From Gluconobacter sp. Gdi (GTDB lineage: Bacteria > Pseudomonadota > Alphaproteobacteria > Acetobacterales > Acetobacteraceae): a stretch of DNA of 64,000 bases. The DNA is taken from positions 248,001 through 312,000 of the forward strand of contig NZ_BLJQ01000001.1 of NCBI RefSeq assembly GCF_014132155.1. Direction: 5' to 3'. Shown one piece after another: positions 27,190 through 36,177 of the stretch; position 1 is the stretch's first letter; each line of letters begins with the position of its first letter. The translations under genes were made by a program, and so were the position numbers. The notes beneath the pieces are model-generated. The model had not been told where the DNA came from. It did no database searches and was given only the letters and a program-made list of their open reading frames with translations.

Positions 27190-27247
27190 ACGTTCACTCC
27201 TGTGCTAACGGAATTATAGACCGCGTTTTGTAAGGATGAGGAAGGCC

Positions 27248-27640
27248 ATGAAGGTACTGACAGCAAAGCAGGCATGGGACGTGCTTGCAAATGAAGCCGA
27301 CAGCATCCTCGTCGATGTGCGGACGCCACTGGAATGGGCGGAAATTGGCCTGCCCGATTCTTCTGCCCTGCCAAGGCCCGTTGTGTGTCTGACGTGGCAG
27401 CCGGGTTTGGAACAGATGTTTCTGGAAGGACTGCTGAATGCTGTGCCTGATCAGAACAGTCGCGTCCTGTTTCTGTGCCGGTCAGGGATGCGCTCCCATA
27501 ATGCAGCGCTTCTGGCTGAACATGCCGGATATGCGGATGTAAGCAATATCGTCGACGGCTTCGAAGACAAGCATGGCCCCGGCACGGGCTGGCGCGCCGG
27601 GGGACTGCCATACGTTCACATGCCGCTGTCAGGTTCCTGA
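27248..27640 (+). CDS. Rhodanese-like sulfurtransferase
   Basis: 130 residues from ATG 27248 (AGGAAGG upstream); ATG 27236 is in frame. A single rhodanese domain: LTAKQAWDVL, LVDVRTPLEW, then the catalytic loop FLCRSGMRS with the active Cys, and a GFEDKHG motif. Rhodaneses carry persulfide sulfur. It sits opposite cysK with a short divergent promoter. Its 3' end overlaps the DUF2272 gene by 25 bases on the other strand. Confidence 0.88.
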   Translation: MKVLTAKQAWDVLANEADSILVDVRTPLEWAEIGLPDSSALPRPVVCLTWQPGLEQMFLEGLLNAVPDQNSRVLFLCRSGMRSHNAALLAEHAGYADVSNIVDGFEDKHGPGTGWRAGGLPYVHMPLSGS

Positions 27641-28542
27641 TCGGCGTCATAACGGACTTCAAGGACGACGCACCACGGATAGCGGCTGTCGTAGCTGTGA
27701 CCTGAGCCATCAGCGACCCGCCCGTTCGCATCTGTGGGAACATGTGTCAGAGACACGGCGTCGTCCACATTGCCGCCAACGATGCTCAGCTCATGACCGA
27801 AAGGCTGGTCATTCTGATTGACGGCGGTGACGATGCCGCAATGAGCCGGGAACCCGTAAGACGTCGGAAGCATCGAGAACGTCACGGTCTTGCTACGGCC
27901 ACGGCCTACGCAGATCAGATCGCCGATTTTTGGGGTGTAGCTTCCCGGATCATGTGCGCTGACACCGCTGGACTGCCCACTGGCGGCCGCGTTGATATAG
28001 GTCGCGTGGTTGGGTGAATACGGGAAGCGGTCATTCGCTCCTGCGACACGCATGACGTAGGAAATGAACGCTGCCGACCAGGCGTAGTGCCCGTCATGCG
28101 CGGCGTCGAAGCGTGTGCCGTTCGCATCGGTCTTACCCGTCCAGCCAGCTTCCGTTTCATACGGGTCCTGGCCGATCCACCAGTATTCACCCACGCGCTG
28201 CCACAAGCCGGGAATACGTTCCGGCTTCAGGGCAGGATCCGTGGGTTCTGGTCGGTCTTCCGGATCGTCATCAGCTACAGGTCCGCCGAACATGCGCCAT
28301 TCCCGCAGGGCAATAGCTGCGACGTCCTGACGGTTGAAAGGCTCAAAATTACGGCTGGCAAAGTCCGGAACGTGGCTGTTGTAGCCCACCGGGCCTGTTG
28401 TGCCGTTCGCATACTGTGCGTTGGGAGTCTGGGCCGGATACGGACGGACACTGTTCTGACTGGCGCAGCCGGTCAGTGCGAACAGGGCGGCCGTAGCAGC
28501 TGTTCGCCAGAAAATATGCGAGTCTGACACAATCATCCTCAT
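27616..28542 (-). CDS. DUF2272 domain lipoprotein
   Basis: 308 residues. A signal sequence from the MRM start ends in lipobox ALTGC (about 18-22). The mature protein has an Ala/Pro/Asn-rich linker and then a DUF2272 domain with YAWSAAFISYVMRVAGA, GDLICVGRG and HCGIVTAV. DUF2272 resembles CHAP/NlpC-P60 peptidoglycan hydrolases, but the position where those have a catalytic Cys reads Ser (WSAAF), so activity is uncertain. The start is a choice among in-frame ATGs 28536, 28542 and 28563. Confidence 0.78.
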   Translation of the reverse strand: MRMIVSDSHIFWRTAATAALFALTGCASQNSVRPYPAQTPNAQYANGTTGPVGYNSHVPDFASRNFEPFNRQDVAAIALREWRMFGGPVADDDPEDRPEPTDPALKPERIPGLWQRVGEYWWIGQDPYETEAGWTGKTDANGTRFDAAHDGHYAWSAAFISYVMRVAGANDRFPYSPNHATYINAAASGQSSGVSAHDPGSYTPKIGDLICVGRGRSKTVTFSMLPTSYGFPAHCGIVTAVNQNDQPFGHELSIVGGNVDDAVSLTHVPTDANGRVADGSGHSYDSRYPWCVVLEVRYDADQEPDSGM

Positions 28543-28630
28543 GCTGGCTCGATGAACCTGCATCTTGAACGGCAAGTGCGATGGAGCGTCAAGGGCAGGG
28601 CCTCGCATGTGAGAAAGAGAGGCTGTTTAT

Positions 28631-29026
28631 TTAGAGAACGGAAGGAAAGAACCGTACGGCTCCTTCAATCAGAATGGCGGGTGCAAAAGGTATAAGAAGA
28701 AAAAATATATGTTTTAGGCATCTTCTGGCCTTATCCGGACCGGCTCGAAAGGACAGGAGAAGGAAAACCAGAGCAACAACCGAAATGACTGGAGCAAGAC
28801 AGATATAGGTCATGAGACCCAACGCCCAGGAAATCATGCCGAGACTTTGATGCTCTTCTGGGTCCCAGCCCATCATGAAACCAGCGAGGAATAAAGGTAT
28901 CAATTTGACGAGCCATGAACTCAAACCTGCATAGACGATAAGTAACGTCCGAAAGACTTGGGAGTGGGGACGCAAGGGGGCAGGCGGGAGGACACGCTCT
29001 GGTGGAATGTGGGGCAGGGCGTGCAT
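28631..29026 (-). CDS. Small membrane protein of unknown function
   Basis: 131 residues. A cytosolic Pro/His-rich N-terminus (about 1-25) is followed by about four hydrophobic segments at 26-50, 60-80, 83-100 and 108-125. I recognise no family. An 11-bp inverted repeat lies directly before the ATG. Confidence 0.55.
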   Translation of the reverse strand: MHALPHIPPERVLPPAPLRPHSQVFRTLLIVYAGLSSWLVKLIPLFLAGFMMGWDPEEHQSLGMISWALGLMTYICLAPVISVVALVFLLLSFRAGPDKARRCLKHIFFLLIPFAPAILIEGAVRFFPSVL

Positions 29027-29060
29027 GTAACCATTCGTTTCAAACGATTCGAATGGTTAC
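29027..29060. repeat. Perfect 11-bp inverted repeat between mtnA and the membrane protein gene
   Basis: GTAACCATTCG, a 12-base spacer, then CGAATGGTTAC. It sits one base from the membrane protein's start and 12 from the mtnA stop. There is no T run. It may be an operator or an mRNA-end hairpin. Confidence 0.6.
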
Positions 29061-29072
29061 AATGTGCCTGTA

Positions 29073-30167
29073 TCAGTTGTCCGGGAAAAGGGTCTTTAGC
29101 CCCTCTCCGGAAGCATCACACCGGCCACGTTCGGTGATCAGTCCGGTCACCAGACGGGCTGGTGTTACGTCAAAAGCCGGATTGGCCGCCGAGCTGTTTT
29201 CTGGTGCAATACGGACGCGCCCCGGAGCACCGTTATCCGTCAGACCTGTCATGAATAGGACTTCGTTCTGGCTACGCTCTTCAATCGGGATTTCCTTCAC
29301 GCCGTCCCGAACACGCCAGTCGATCGTGGAAGACGGGAGTGCCACCCAGAACGGGACGTTGTTGTCTTTGGCTGCGAGCGCCTTGAGGTAGGTGCCAATC
29401 TTGTTGGCCACATCGCCCTGTGCCGTTACGCGGTCCGTGCCAACGATGACCATGTCCACATCGCCAGCCTGCATGTAGTGGCCGCCGGCATTATCCGCGA
29501 TGACGGTATGCGCGACACCATGGCTGCCGAGTTCCCAGGCCGTGAGTAGGCTGCCCTGATTGCGGGGGCGTGTCTCATCCACCCAGACATGCACCGGGAT
29601 GCCTTCGTCGTGCGCCATGTAGATGGGGGCTAGTGCTGTTCCCCAGTCTACTGTGGCAATCCAGCCGGCATTGCAGTGCGTGAGAAGATTGACGCGGCCT
29701 GTCTTACCCTTGCGCTCCCAGATTTCGCGGATCAGGTCCAGTCCATGGCGGCCGATGGCTTCATTGACCTGCACGTCTTCATCACAGATCGCATCGGCTT
29801 CCACATATCCGGCTTCAACGCGCTCTGCTGGCGTGAGCGCGCGCAGACGCGTCACCATGCGTTCAATGGCCCAGCGCAGGTTGATGGCAGTCGGGCGTGT
29901 TTCGATCAGATCAGCCGCTGCTTTTCCCAGCGCAGCATCGGATGCGTCGTTCTGAAGGGCAAAAACCAGACCATAGGCTGCGACGGCACCAATCAGCGGA
30001 GCACCCCGAACCTGCATGCTGCGGATTGCATGCGCGACAGCGCCTACGTCGCGGAGTTCAAGCACCTCCACTTCCCATGGGAAGCGGGTCTGGTCGAAAA
30101 TGCGGATGCTTTTGGCGTCGTCAGACGGGCGCCAGATGCTGCGATAGGCAATGCCATTGATCTTCAT
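29073..30167 (-). CDS. mtnA: S-methyl-5-thioribose-1-phosphate isomerase
   Basis: 364 residues. Family segments include RGAPLIGAVAAYG, the LLTHCNAG motif with the catalytic Cys, the catalytic Asp in VIADNAGG, and VGTDRVTAQGDVANKIGTY. It interconverts methylthioribose-1-phosphate and methylthioribulose-1-phosphate in methionine salvage. AGGAGC lies 5 bases before the ATG. No other methionine-salvage gene is adjacent. The paralogous eIF2B-like and ribose-1,5-bisphosphate isomerase families are less likely given this Cys motif. Confidence 0.94.
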   Translation of the reverse strand: MKINGIAYRSIWRPSDDAKSIRIFDQTRFPWEVEVLELRDVGAVAHAIRSMQVRGAPLIGAVAAYGLVFALQNDASDAALGKAAADLIETRPTAINLRWAIERMVTRLRALTPAERVEAGYVEADAICDEDVQVNEAIGRHGLDLIREIWERKGKTGRVNLLTHCNAGWIATVDWGTALAPIYMAHDEGIPVHVWVDETRPRNQGSLLTAWELGSHGVAHTVIADNAGGHYMQAGDVDMVIVGTDRVTAQGDVANKIGTYLKALAAKDNNVPFWVALPSSTIDWRVRDGVKEIPIEERSQNEVLFMTGLTDNGAPGRVRIAPENSSAANPAFDVTPARLVTGLITERGRCDASGEGLKTLFPDN

Positions 30168-30383
30168 TGAGTGCTCCTGGGAGGCGCTCCGACATTCAGG
30201 GCGCGGAACAGAAAAAACGTCTTATAGCGCATGTGCGCGATACATTCGGTGAACTCAAGAGCAGAAACCCCCCGGTCGTATTGCGCGTTAGGCGGATATT
30301 GCCTTGCGAGGGTCCAGAAACCAGTAGTATGAATTGTATTACGTTTCATGTCTGGATTCTCTTTCTAGCTGTAGGGAAAGATA

Positions 30384-30566
30384 ATGGCCTCTCTCGTGAA
30401 CCCCGGAAATACCGCCGTGCGCGCGTCTGACGCTCAATCACGTCTTTCCACAAAAAGCAGGTCCGACAACATGACGGCTCTGGAAAAATACCGGCAGCTG
30501 CGAGAGAATCGTAAGGTGGTGCGCCGCCGGAAACTTGAGCAGGAAAAGCGTCAGCTTTCTTCCTGA
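30384..30566 (+). CDS. Possible small basic protein
   Basis: 60 codons, or 30 from an inner ATG at 30471. The C-terminal part (LEKYRQLRENRKVVRRRKLEQEK) is a strongly basic amphipathic helix. GGGAAAG lies shortly before the ATG, a weak ribosome site. No family is recognised. It may be a true small protein or chance. Confidence 0.35.
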   Translation: MASLVNPGNTAVRASDAQSRLSTKSRSDNMTALEKYRQLRENRKVVRRRKLEQEKRQLSS

Positions 30567-30661
30567 GCACGCCCTCTTTCACTCTTCTGCCTCAGGCTGT
30601 TAAGCCTCTTCCGCTGCTCGGGTCCTGTTTTGCCGGGTCGGATCTGGAAAGGGCATGAGTA

Positions 30662-31747
30662 GTGTCTCTGCGTGTACTGACGGTTCTGCCGCCGCGTGAA
30701 CTCTACGCTGAAGGCCACGCTGGCGCGATTTCCCTGCTCGTCAGCCGCATGGCCCTCTGTGATGATCGGATTATCGGTAGAGCTGTATTGGGCGTTCCGT
30801 TGCCGGGCGGCAAATTTGTTCCGCTAAAGCGTGTCATATGGCCGCTTCCTCAACGCCTGAAATATGCATTGTCCTGCGTTCGCGCAGCCCGACGCTTTCG
30901 GCCTGATCTGATCGAGGTTCATAACAGGCCGGATCTGGCCATGGCTCTGTCCCGTGTCGCTCCCGTTCGGTTGATCCTGCACAATGATCCGCGCTCCATG
31001 AGGGGCGCCAAAACTGCGACAGAAAGGTCTCGGCTCGCTACGAAAGTGCTGGTTTGCGCTGTTTCGCAATGGGTTGCGACGTGTTTTGCAGAAGGCAGCG
31101 ATACGCCGCCACGCGTCGAAATTCAGCCAAACTGTGTGGATCTGTCCGTATTGCCAGCTGAGCGCCCGCGGAAAAAACAGGTTCTGTTCGCGGGAAGGGT
31201 GGTCGCAGACAAGGGGGTAGATGCTTTTGTCTCAGCCTGGGCAAGTTTGCGGCATCAGTATCCGGACTGGACAGCTGTCATTATGGGCGCAGACAGATTT
31301 GGCCCGGATTCACCGGAAACCCCGTTTTTGACTCGGTTGCGCCCTCAGGCGGCACAGGCGGATGTTCTGATGACTGGCTATCGGTCCCATCCGGATGTTC
31401 TGGAAGCCATGACGGAAGCGGCTATTGTTGTTGTGCCAAGTCGCTGGCCGGAGCCCTTTGGCATGACGGCGCTGGAAGCCATGGCGTGCGGGGCGGCTGT
31501 GATCGTCTCGCCATTTGGCGCGCTACCGGATGTAGTCGGGGATGCGGCCCTGCTAGCGGCCCCGGATGCTTCCGGAGCGCTAGAGGCCGCGCTGGGTCAA
31601 CTCATGGATAACCCCGCACTCAGAGCGGAACTCGGGCGTAAAGGCCGCGAACGGGCTGCTCTGTTCAGTCTGGAGGCTGCCCGCGTGCGCCTTGTCGCGC
31701 TGCGTCAGGCAGCCATTGCTTTCAGTCGCGGTTCGGTGGCCCCATGA
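30662..31747 (+). CDS. Glycosyltransferase family 4-like protein
   Basis: 361 residues, GTG start with GGAAAGGG 8 bases upstream. GT-B fold: LAGRVVADKG-type start of the C-terminal domain (VLFAGRVVADKGVDAF), and the donor-site motif EPFGMTALEAMACGAAVI with the E-x7-E pair. It transfers a sugar from a nucleotide sugar, probably for surface polysaccharide or LPS core, as an O-antigen-ligase-like gene lies close by. The 3' end overlaps the convergent aldo/keto reductase gene by 26 bases. Confidence 0.87.
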   Translation: MSLRVLTVLPPRELYAEGHAGAISLLVSRMALCDDRIIGRAVLGVPLPGGKFVPLKRVIWPLPQRLKYALSCVRAARRFRPDLIEVHNRPDLAMALSRVAPVRLILHNDPRSMRGAKTATERSRLATKVLVCAVSQWVATCFAEGSDTPPRVEIQPNCVDLSVLPAERPRKKQVLFAGRVVADKGVDAFVSAWASLRHQYPDWTAVIMGADRFGPDSPETPFLTRLRPQAAQADVLMTGYRSHPDVLEAMTEAAIVVVPSRWPEPFGMTALEAMACGAAVIVSPFGALPDVVGDAALLAAPDASGALEAALGQLMDNPALRAELGRKGRERAALFSLEAARVRLVALRQAAIAFSRGSVAP

Positions 31748-32720
31748 AGGTCGGGTCAATTGCATCCGGGACGTGACGTGCCAGAATTTCGTCCACGGCC
31801 TTCTTTTCCTCGTCGGTCAGAGACCAGCCGAAGACATCCTTCACACCGGAGACCTGTTCAGGCTTGCGTGCACCCCAAAGAGCGATGACTGGCCCCTGAT
31901 CCAGAACCCAGCGTACGGCGAAGGCGAGAACGGACTTGTCGCGCTTGGCGGCCAGCTCCTTGAAGTCTTCGACAGCGGCGAGATAGCTCTCGAACTTCGG
32001 CTTCTGGAACTTCGGATCACCTGAACGCAGGTCGTCCTTCGGGAAGGTCGTATCCTTGTTCATCTTGCCGGAGAGAAGCCCGCGGCACAGTGCGCCATAA
32101 GCGAGCACCACGGCGTTATTCTTCTTGGCGTATGGGAGAATATCTTTTTCGCAGGTGCGTTCGAAAAGGTTTAGCGGGGGCTGAATTGTTGCGAGTGGAG
32201 CAACTTCGCGGAAAATATCCATCTGCTCTGGGGAGAAATTGCTGACGCCGAGCGCCCGGATCTTACCTTCTTGATGAAGTTTCTGCAGTTCGCGTGCGCT
32301 TTCATCAATGGGCGTCTTGTCATCGGGCCAATGGATCTGTTCGAGATCGATCGTCTCGACCCGCAGGCGGCGAAGGGAATCTTCCACTTCCTTGCGGATG
32401 CGGGCAGGGCGGGAATCACGGAAAACCTTGCGGTCTTCGGGTTTATCATCCGTCCAGTTCAGGCCCAGCTTTGTCGCGACGAAAGCCTTGTTTGGCTTTT
32501 CGGCCAGTGCCCGGCCAACAACTTCTTCTGAGTGCCCGAAGCCATAGACGGGTGCCGTGTCGATGAAATTGATGCCGTCATCGAGAGCTGCATGGATGGT
32601 GCGAACGCCGTTTTCATCGTCCGGGCCGCCCCACATCCAGCCGCCAATGGCCCAGGTGCCAAGAGCCACGCGGGAAACCGGAGTGTCGATGCCGGGAATG
32701 AGAATGGTGTCTGAGGACAT
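31722..32720 (-). CDS. NADPH-dependent aldo/keto reductase, AKR11B4-like glycerol dehydrogenase
   Basis: 332 residues from ATG 32720 (GGAG upstream; 32732 is in frame). The catalytic tetrad is present: Asp and Tyr in DTAPVYGFGHSEE, Lys in VATKLGL, His in QIHWPDD. The C-terminal NADP site has ALWGARKPEQ. The whole sequence closely matches my memory of G. oxydans AKR11B4 (Gox1615), an NADPH-dependent enzyme acting on glycerol, glyceraldehyde and related polyols and aldehydes. It is divergent from the O-antigen-ligase-like gene across 59 bases. It is the strongest single hint at Gluconobacter. Confidence 0.9.
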   Translation of the reverse strand: MSSDTILIPGIDTPVSRVALGTWAIGGWMWGGPDDENGVRTIHAALDDGINFIDTAPVYGFGHSEEVVGRALAEKPNKAFVATKLGLNWTDDKPEDRKVFRDSRPARIRKEVEDSLRRLRVETIDLEQIHWPDDKTPIDESARELQKLHQEGKIRALGVSNFSPEQMDIFREVAPLATIQPPLNLFERTCEKDILPYAKKNNAVVLAYGALCRGLLSGKMNKDTTFPKDDLRSGDPKFQKPKFESYLAAVEDFKELAAKRDKSVLAFAVRWVLDQGPVIALWGARKPEQVSGVKDVFGWSLTDEEKKAVDEILARHVPDAIDPTFMGPPNRD

Positions 32721-32779
32721 GCCTGTCTCCATAAGAAAGGGACTGTTTCAAAAAAGCGCATTCGGATGGAGGTGGTTGC

Positions 32780-34078
32780 ATGGAAAGTCGAAACCCGCCA
32801 TCCACAATGTCCATGCGCCTGTCTTCTTTTTCCCTGACCCGCCTCGGCCAGTGGCTTGCTGTTCTGCTGCCGCTGACACTCACGCATCTCAGAGGGCTGG
32901 CGGAAGCAGACCTCGATATTCTTGCCGTTCTGCTGTTGGTGCAGTCGGCACGAACGCGGCAATGGGACTGGGCAAGAGAGCCCTGGGTCATCGCGACCTT
33001 CTGTTGGTGGGGCTGGCAGGTTTTGTGCACAGTCTGGGTCTCGCCCGGTCATGGGGCACTGGGCCAGTCTCTGGCGGCCATCCGCTTTCCGCTGGCTGCC
33101 GCAGCGCTGGGCTGCTGGCTGTTGCGCGATGACGTCTGGCGCAAAAGAGCGCTCTGGGTCACGTGTGGATGCGGGCTTTACATTGCATTCCAGATTATGG
33201 TTCAGGCGGCGTTCGGGCGAAATCTGTTCGGCGTGCCGCGCTTCCATGATGGCACTCTCACAGGCCCTTACACGCACCCCCGTGCCGCTGCCCCGCTGTC
33301 ACGTCTTATTCTGCCGATGCTGATGCTTGGTTGTACTTTGATCGAGGGGTGGAAAAGTCGTTGGTCCCGCACTCTGGGGCTCTGTGCTGCGACGGTTCTT
33401 GCTGTGGCCGTCATGGTCCTCGCGGGGCAGAGAATGCCGTTCGCGCTTTCGTTGTTCGGAATTGGCATCTGCGCGCTTCTGTATCGGCCGATGCGTCCAG
33501 CCGCGCTTGTTGCGGCGGCGATGATGCCGCTTTTGATCTTTGCAGCAAGTGCGCTGTCGCCCGGCAGCTTCTCACATCTCGTTGTGCTTGCCCGGCAGCA
33601 GTTGACGCATTTCAGCCAGTCTCCTTACGGCGAGATTTACACCCATGCTGTGGTGATGGCGCAGGAACATCCTTTGCTGGGGCAGGGCTATGACGCCTAT
33701 CGCCATCACTGTGATGACCCGGCGACGTTCCATGGTCTGTCGTGGCTTTCCATGGCAACGCCAGAAAAAGGCTGGCGCGATCTCTGTGTTCAGCATCCGC
33801 ACAATCATTATCTTCAGGCTCTGGTAAATGCTGGTATTCCGGGCCTGATCCTGTTTGTGCTGATGGTGGCCTGCTGGCTCAAGGCGCTCTGGCCAGGGCG
33901 GCAGGGTTCAGCCATTGCAATCGGTCTTTTTGCCGCGGTCTTCATTCAGGAATGGCCCATCGCGTCCTCTTCGGATTTCATGAATCTGCCGTTGGGTGGA
34001 TGGGGATTTCTGATGCTCGGTCTGGGGTTGGCCTATCGCAACGGCTTTCAAGACACGGCGCGCGGGCCTATATCGTAA
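32780..34078 (+). CDS. O-antigen ligase/polymerase (Wzy/WaaL) family membrane protein
   Basis: 432 residues with about ten membrane segments and the large periplasmic loop near residues 270-345, which holds HPLLGQGYDAYRHHC and the HPHNHYLQALVNAGI motif of the Wzy_C/WaaL family. Such proteins ligate or polymerise undecaprenyl-linked glycans at the periplasmic face. A strong GGAGG site precedes the ATG. The nearby glycosyltransferase supports a polysaccharide role. Ligase and polymerase cannot be told apart by sequence alone. Confidence 0.85.
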   Translation: MESRNPPSTMSMRLSSFSLTRLGQWLAVLLPLTLTHLRGLAEADLDILAVLLLVQSARTRQWDWAREPWVIATFCWWGWQVLCTVWVSPGHGALGQSLAAIRFPLAAAALGCWLLRDDVWRKRALWVTCGCGLYIAFQIMVQAAFGRNLFGVPRFHDGTLTGPYTHPRAAAPLSRLILPMLMLGCTLIEGWKSRWSRTLGLCAATVLAVAVMVLAGQRMPFALSLFGIGICALLYRPMRPAALVAAAMMPLLIFAASALSPGSFSHLVVLARQQLTHFSQSPYGEIYTHAVVMAQEHPLLGQGYDAYRHHCDDPATFHGLSWLSMATPEKGWRDLCVQHPHNHYLQALVNAGIPGLILFVLMVACWLKALWPGRQGSAIAIGLFAAVFIQEWPIASSSDFMNLPLGGWGFLMLGLGLAYRNGFQDTARGPIS

Positions 34079-34100
34079 GCAGATTACGGAGGCACCCCCC

Positions 34101-35087
34101 ATGTCCAGCACCAGTGATCCGGCACGCGCCGGAACCGTTCCCGTTACTGTTCTGACCGGCTTTCTTGGCGCCGGTAAAACCACCCTGCTGAACCATATCC
34201 TGACTGCTGAGCACGGCCGCAAATATGCCGTGGTCGTCAATGAGTTTGGTGAGCTTGGCGTGGATAACGACCTCGTGGTGGATGCCGACGAGGAAGTGTT
34301 CGAAATGAACAACGGCTGCATCTGCTGCACCGTGCGTGGCGATCTGATCCGCATTCTCGGCGGGCTGCTGCGCCGTCGTGGTCGTTTTGACGGGATCATC
34401 GTCGAGACGACCGGCCTTGCCGATCCGGCCCCCGTCGCACAGACATTCTTTGTGGATGAAAACATCCGCGAGAAGGCCCGTCTTGATGCTGTTGTGACAG
34501 TTGTTGATGCCTTCAACATCATGCAAACGCTGGACGAAAGCCCGGAAGCGATCAGTCAGCTCGCATTTGCGGATGTGATCGTTCTGAACAAGACCGACCT
34601 TGCCGATGAAGAGCGCCGCAAGGAAATCGTTGCCCGCATTCGCCAGATCAATGCCGTGGCTGAAATTCACGAAGCCCAGCATGGCGGTGTGAAGCTGACG
34701 GACATTCTGGATCGTGGCGGCTTCGACCTTCAGCGTGCCCTGTCCACGATGCCGGATTTTCTGGAAAACGATCATCACTCCCATGAAGAGGGCATCGTCA
34801 GCATTTCCCTCTCTGTGAAGGAGCTGATTGACCAGCGCCGCTTTCAGGCGTGGATTGGCGCAATTCTGCAGGAGCAGGGTGGCGATATCCTGCGCTCCAA
34901 AGGCATTCTGCACTTCAAGGGTGAAGATCAGCGCTTTGCCTTTCAGGCCGTGCACATGATGGCAGATGGTGATTTCATCGGACCCTACCGTGAGGGAGAA
35001 AGCCGGGATTCCCGTTTGGTTTTCATCGGCCGTAACCTGAACCGTCCGCAGCTCCGTCGCGGCTTTGAAAGCTGCATCGCGGAATGA
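34101..35087 (+). CDS. CobW/COG0523 family GTP-binding metallochaperone
   Basis: 328 residues. G-domain: Walker A GFLGAGKTTLLNHI (about residue 16), ETTGLADP, and NKTDLAD at about 175. The metal site NNGCICCTVRGDL (CXCC) lies at about 70. A C-terminal CobW_C domain spans about 225-320. COG0523 proteins hydrolyse GTP to deliver zinc or other metals (ZNG1 and YeiR types). GGAGG lies upstream. Its stop overlaps the start of the WD40 gene by ATGA, so the two are translationally linked. Which metal and client is unknown. Confidence 0.9.
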   Translation: MSSTSDPARAGTVPVTVLTGFLGAGKTTLLNHILTAEHGRKYAVVVNEFGELGVDNDLVVDADEEVFEMNNGCICCTVRGDLIRILGGLLRRRGRFDGIIVETTGLADPAPVAQTFFVDENIREKARLDAVVTVVDAFNIMQTLDESPEAISQLAFADVIVLNKTDLADEERRKEIVARIRQINAVAEIHEAQHGGVKLTDILDRGGFDLQRALSTMPDFLENDHHSHEEGIVSISLSVKELIDQRRFQAWIGAILQEQGGDILRSKGILHFKGEDQRFAFQAVHMMADGDFIGPYREGESRDSRLVFIGRNLNRPQLRRGFESCIAE

Positions 35088-36124
35088 CACGGGACATCAT
35101 TGAAGATCGCGGCGCAGAACGCCGCTTCGAAAGCCCGATCATCGGTGTCGTGTCATCGCGTGATGGCAAGACGCTGGCTGCGGCCACCGCAGACGGTGAG
35201 ATCATTCTTATTCCGCGCGACCAGATGAATACGCTTGGCGCCTGGACAGTTCTGCCGGTTCATGACGGGGCGCTGTGCCTGTCACAGGACAGCCTGCCGG
35301 ATGCATTTCTGACGGGCGGCGAGGACGGAAAGCTTGTTCGCACCTATGCCGACGGCCGGACAGAGCTTCTGAGCGAAGGGCGCCGTTGGGTGGATTGCAT
35401 TGCGTCATCCACCACACATTTCGCGTTTTCGGCTGGCCGGGAGCTTGAAGTCCGGGCGGCTGAAGGCACGACAACGCTCAAGAAGCTGGATCATCCGTCA
35501 TCTGTGACGGGCATTGTTTTTGATGCCAAGGGCAAGCGCGTTGCGGCCTCGCACTACAACGGTGCGTCTGTCTGGTTCGTGCAGGCCAAGGTCGATACGG
35601 TGCGCCCGTTCGAATGGAAGGGCAGCCATATTGGCATTGCCATTCATCCGGGTGGGGAAGCTCTCGTGACGTCCATGCAGGAGAATGACCTGCATGGCTG
35701 GCGTCTGGCCGATGGGCACAATATGCGCATGAGCGGTTATCCGAAGCAGGTGCGCTCCATGGCATTCACACGCAATGGTCGCTGGCTAGCAACGTCTGGC
35801 GCAGATGCTATCGTCCTGTGGCCGTTCTTCGGTGGCGGCCCAATGGGCAAGGCTCCTTCCGAGCTGGCCCGTCTTCCGGGGCTGTTTGTCAGTGCTGTTT
35901 GCCCGAACCCGAAGGAAGACATCATTGCGGCCGGCTACGAAGACGGGACTGTTCTTCTGGCTGAGATCGGGGGTGGGGACCAGCGTGTGCTGCCTCTCTG
36001 CTCAGGCCAGAAAGCTGCCCGTGGCAAGGTGACGTCCATGTCCTTTACCCCGCAGGGCGGGGCTATCATCTTCGGAACGGAAGATGGAACAGTTGGTGTT
36101 GTGGACTTGTCCGCTGCAAGTTGA
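35084..36124 (+). CDS. WD40 beta-propeller protein paired with CobW
   Basis: 346 residues with seven blade-like repeats. Each ends in a segment like DGEIILI, DGKLVRTY, GASVWFV, NDLHGWRL, DAIVLWPF, DGTVLLAE and DGTVGVVDL. There is no signal peptide or catalytic domain, so it is probably a cytosolic scaffold. It starts inside the stop of the CobW gene; as I recall, the same gene pair recurs in alphaproteobacteria. A role as binding platform for the metallochaperone or its client is inference. Confidence 0.85.
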   Translation: MTRDIIEDRGAERRFESPIIGVVSSRDGKTLAAATADGEIILIPRDQMNTLGAWTVLPVHDGALCLSQDSLPDAFLTGGEDGKLVRTYADGRTELLSEGRRWVDCIASSTTHFAFSAGRELEVRAAEGTTTLKKLDHPSSVTGIVFDAKGKRVAASHYNGASVWFVQAKVDTVRPFEWKGSHIGIAIHPGGEALVTSMQENDLHGWRLADGHNMRMSGYPKQVRSMAFTRNGRWLATSGADAIVLWPFFGGGPMGKAPSELARLPGLFVSAVCPNPKEDIIAAGYEDGTVLLAEIGGGDQRVLPLCSGQKAARGKVTSMSFTPQGGAIIFGTEDGTVGVVDLSAAS

Positions 36125-36145
36125 GCGTCGGTTCAGACCGTCATG

Positions 36146-36173
36146 AAAAGGAGGCCTTCGGGCCTCCTTTTTT
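36146..36173. terminator. Bidirectional terminator between WD40 and Rieske genes
   Basis: Stem GGAGGCC/GGCCTCC with a TTCG loop, flanked by AAAA on the left and TTTTTT on the right, so it can end both convergent transcripts. Confidence 0.9.
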
Positions 36174-36177
36174 GCGT

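Noticed and set aside
34068-35090. 340-codon open frame antisense to the CobW gene
   Set aside because: Shadow; the plus-strand frame has clear GTPase motifs.
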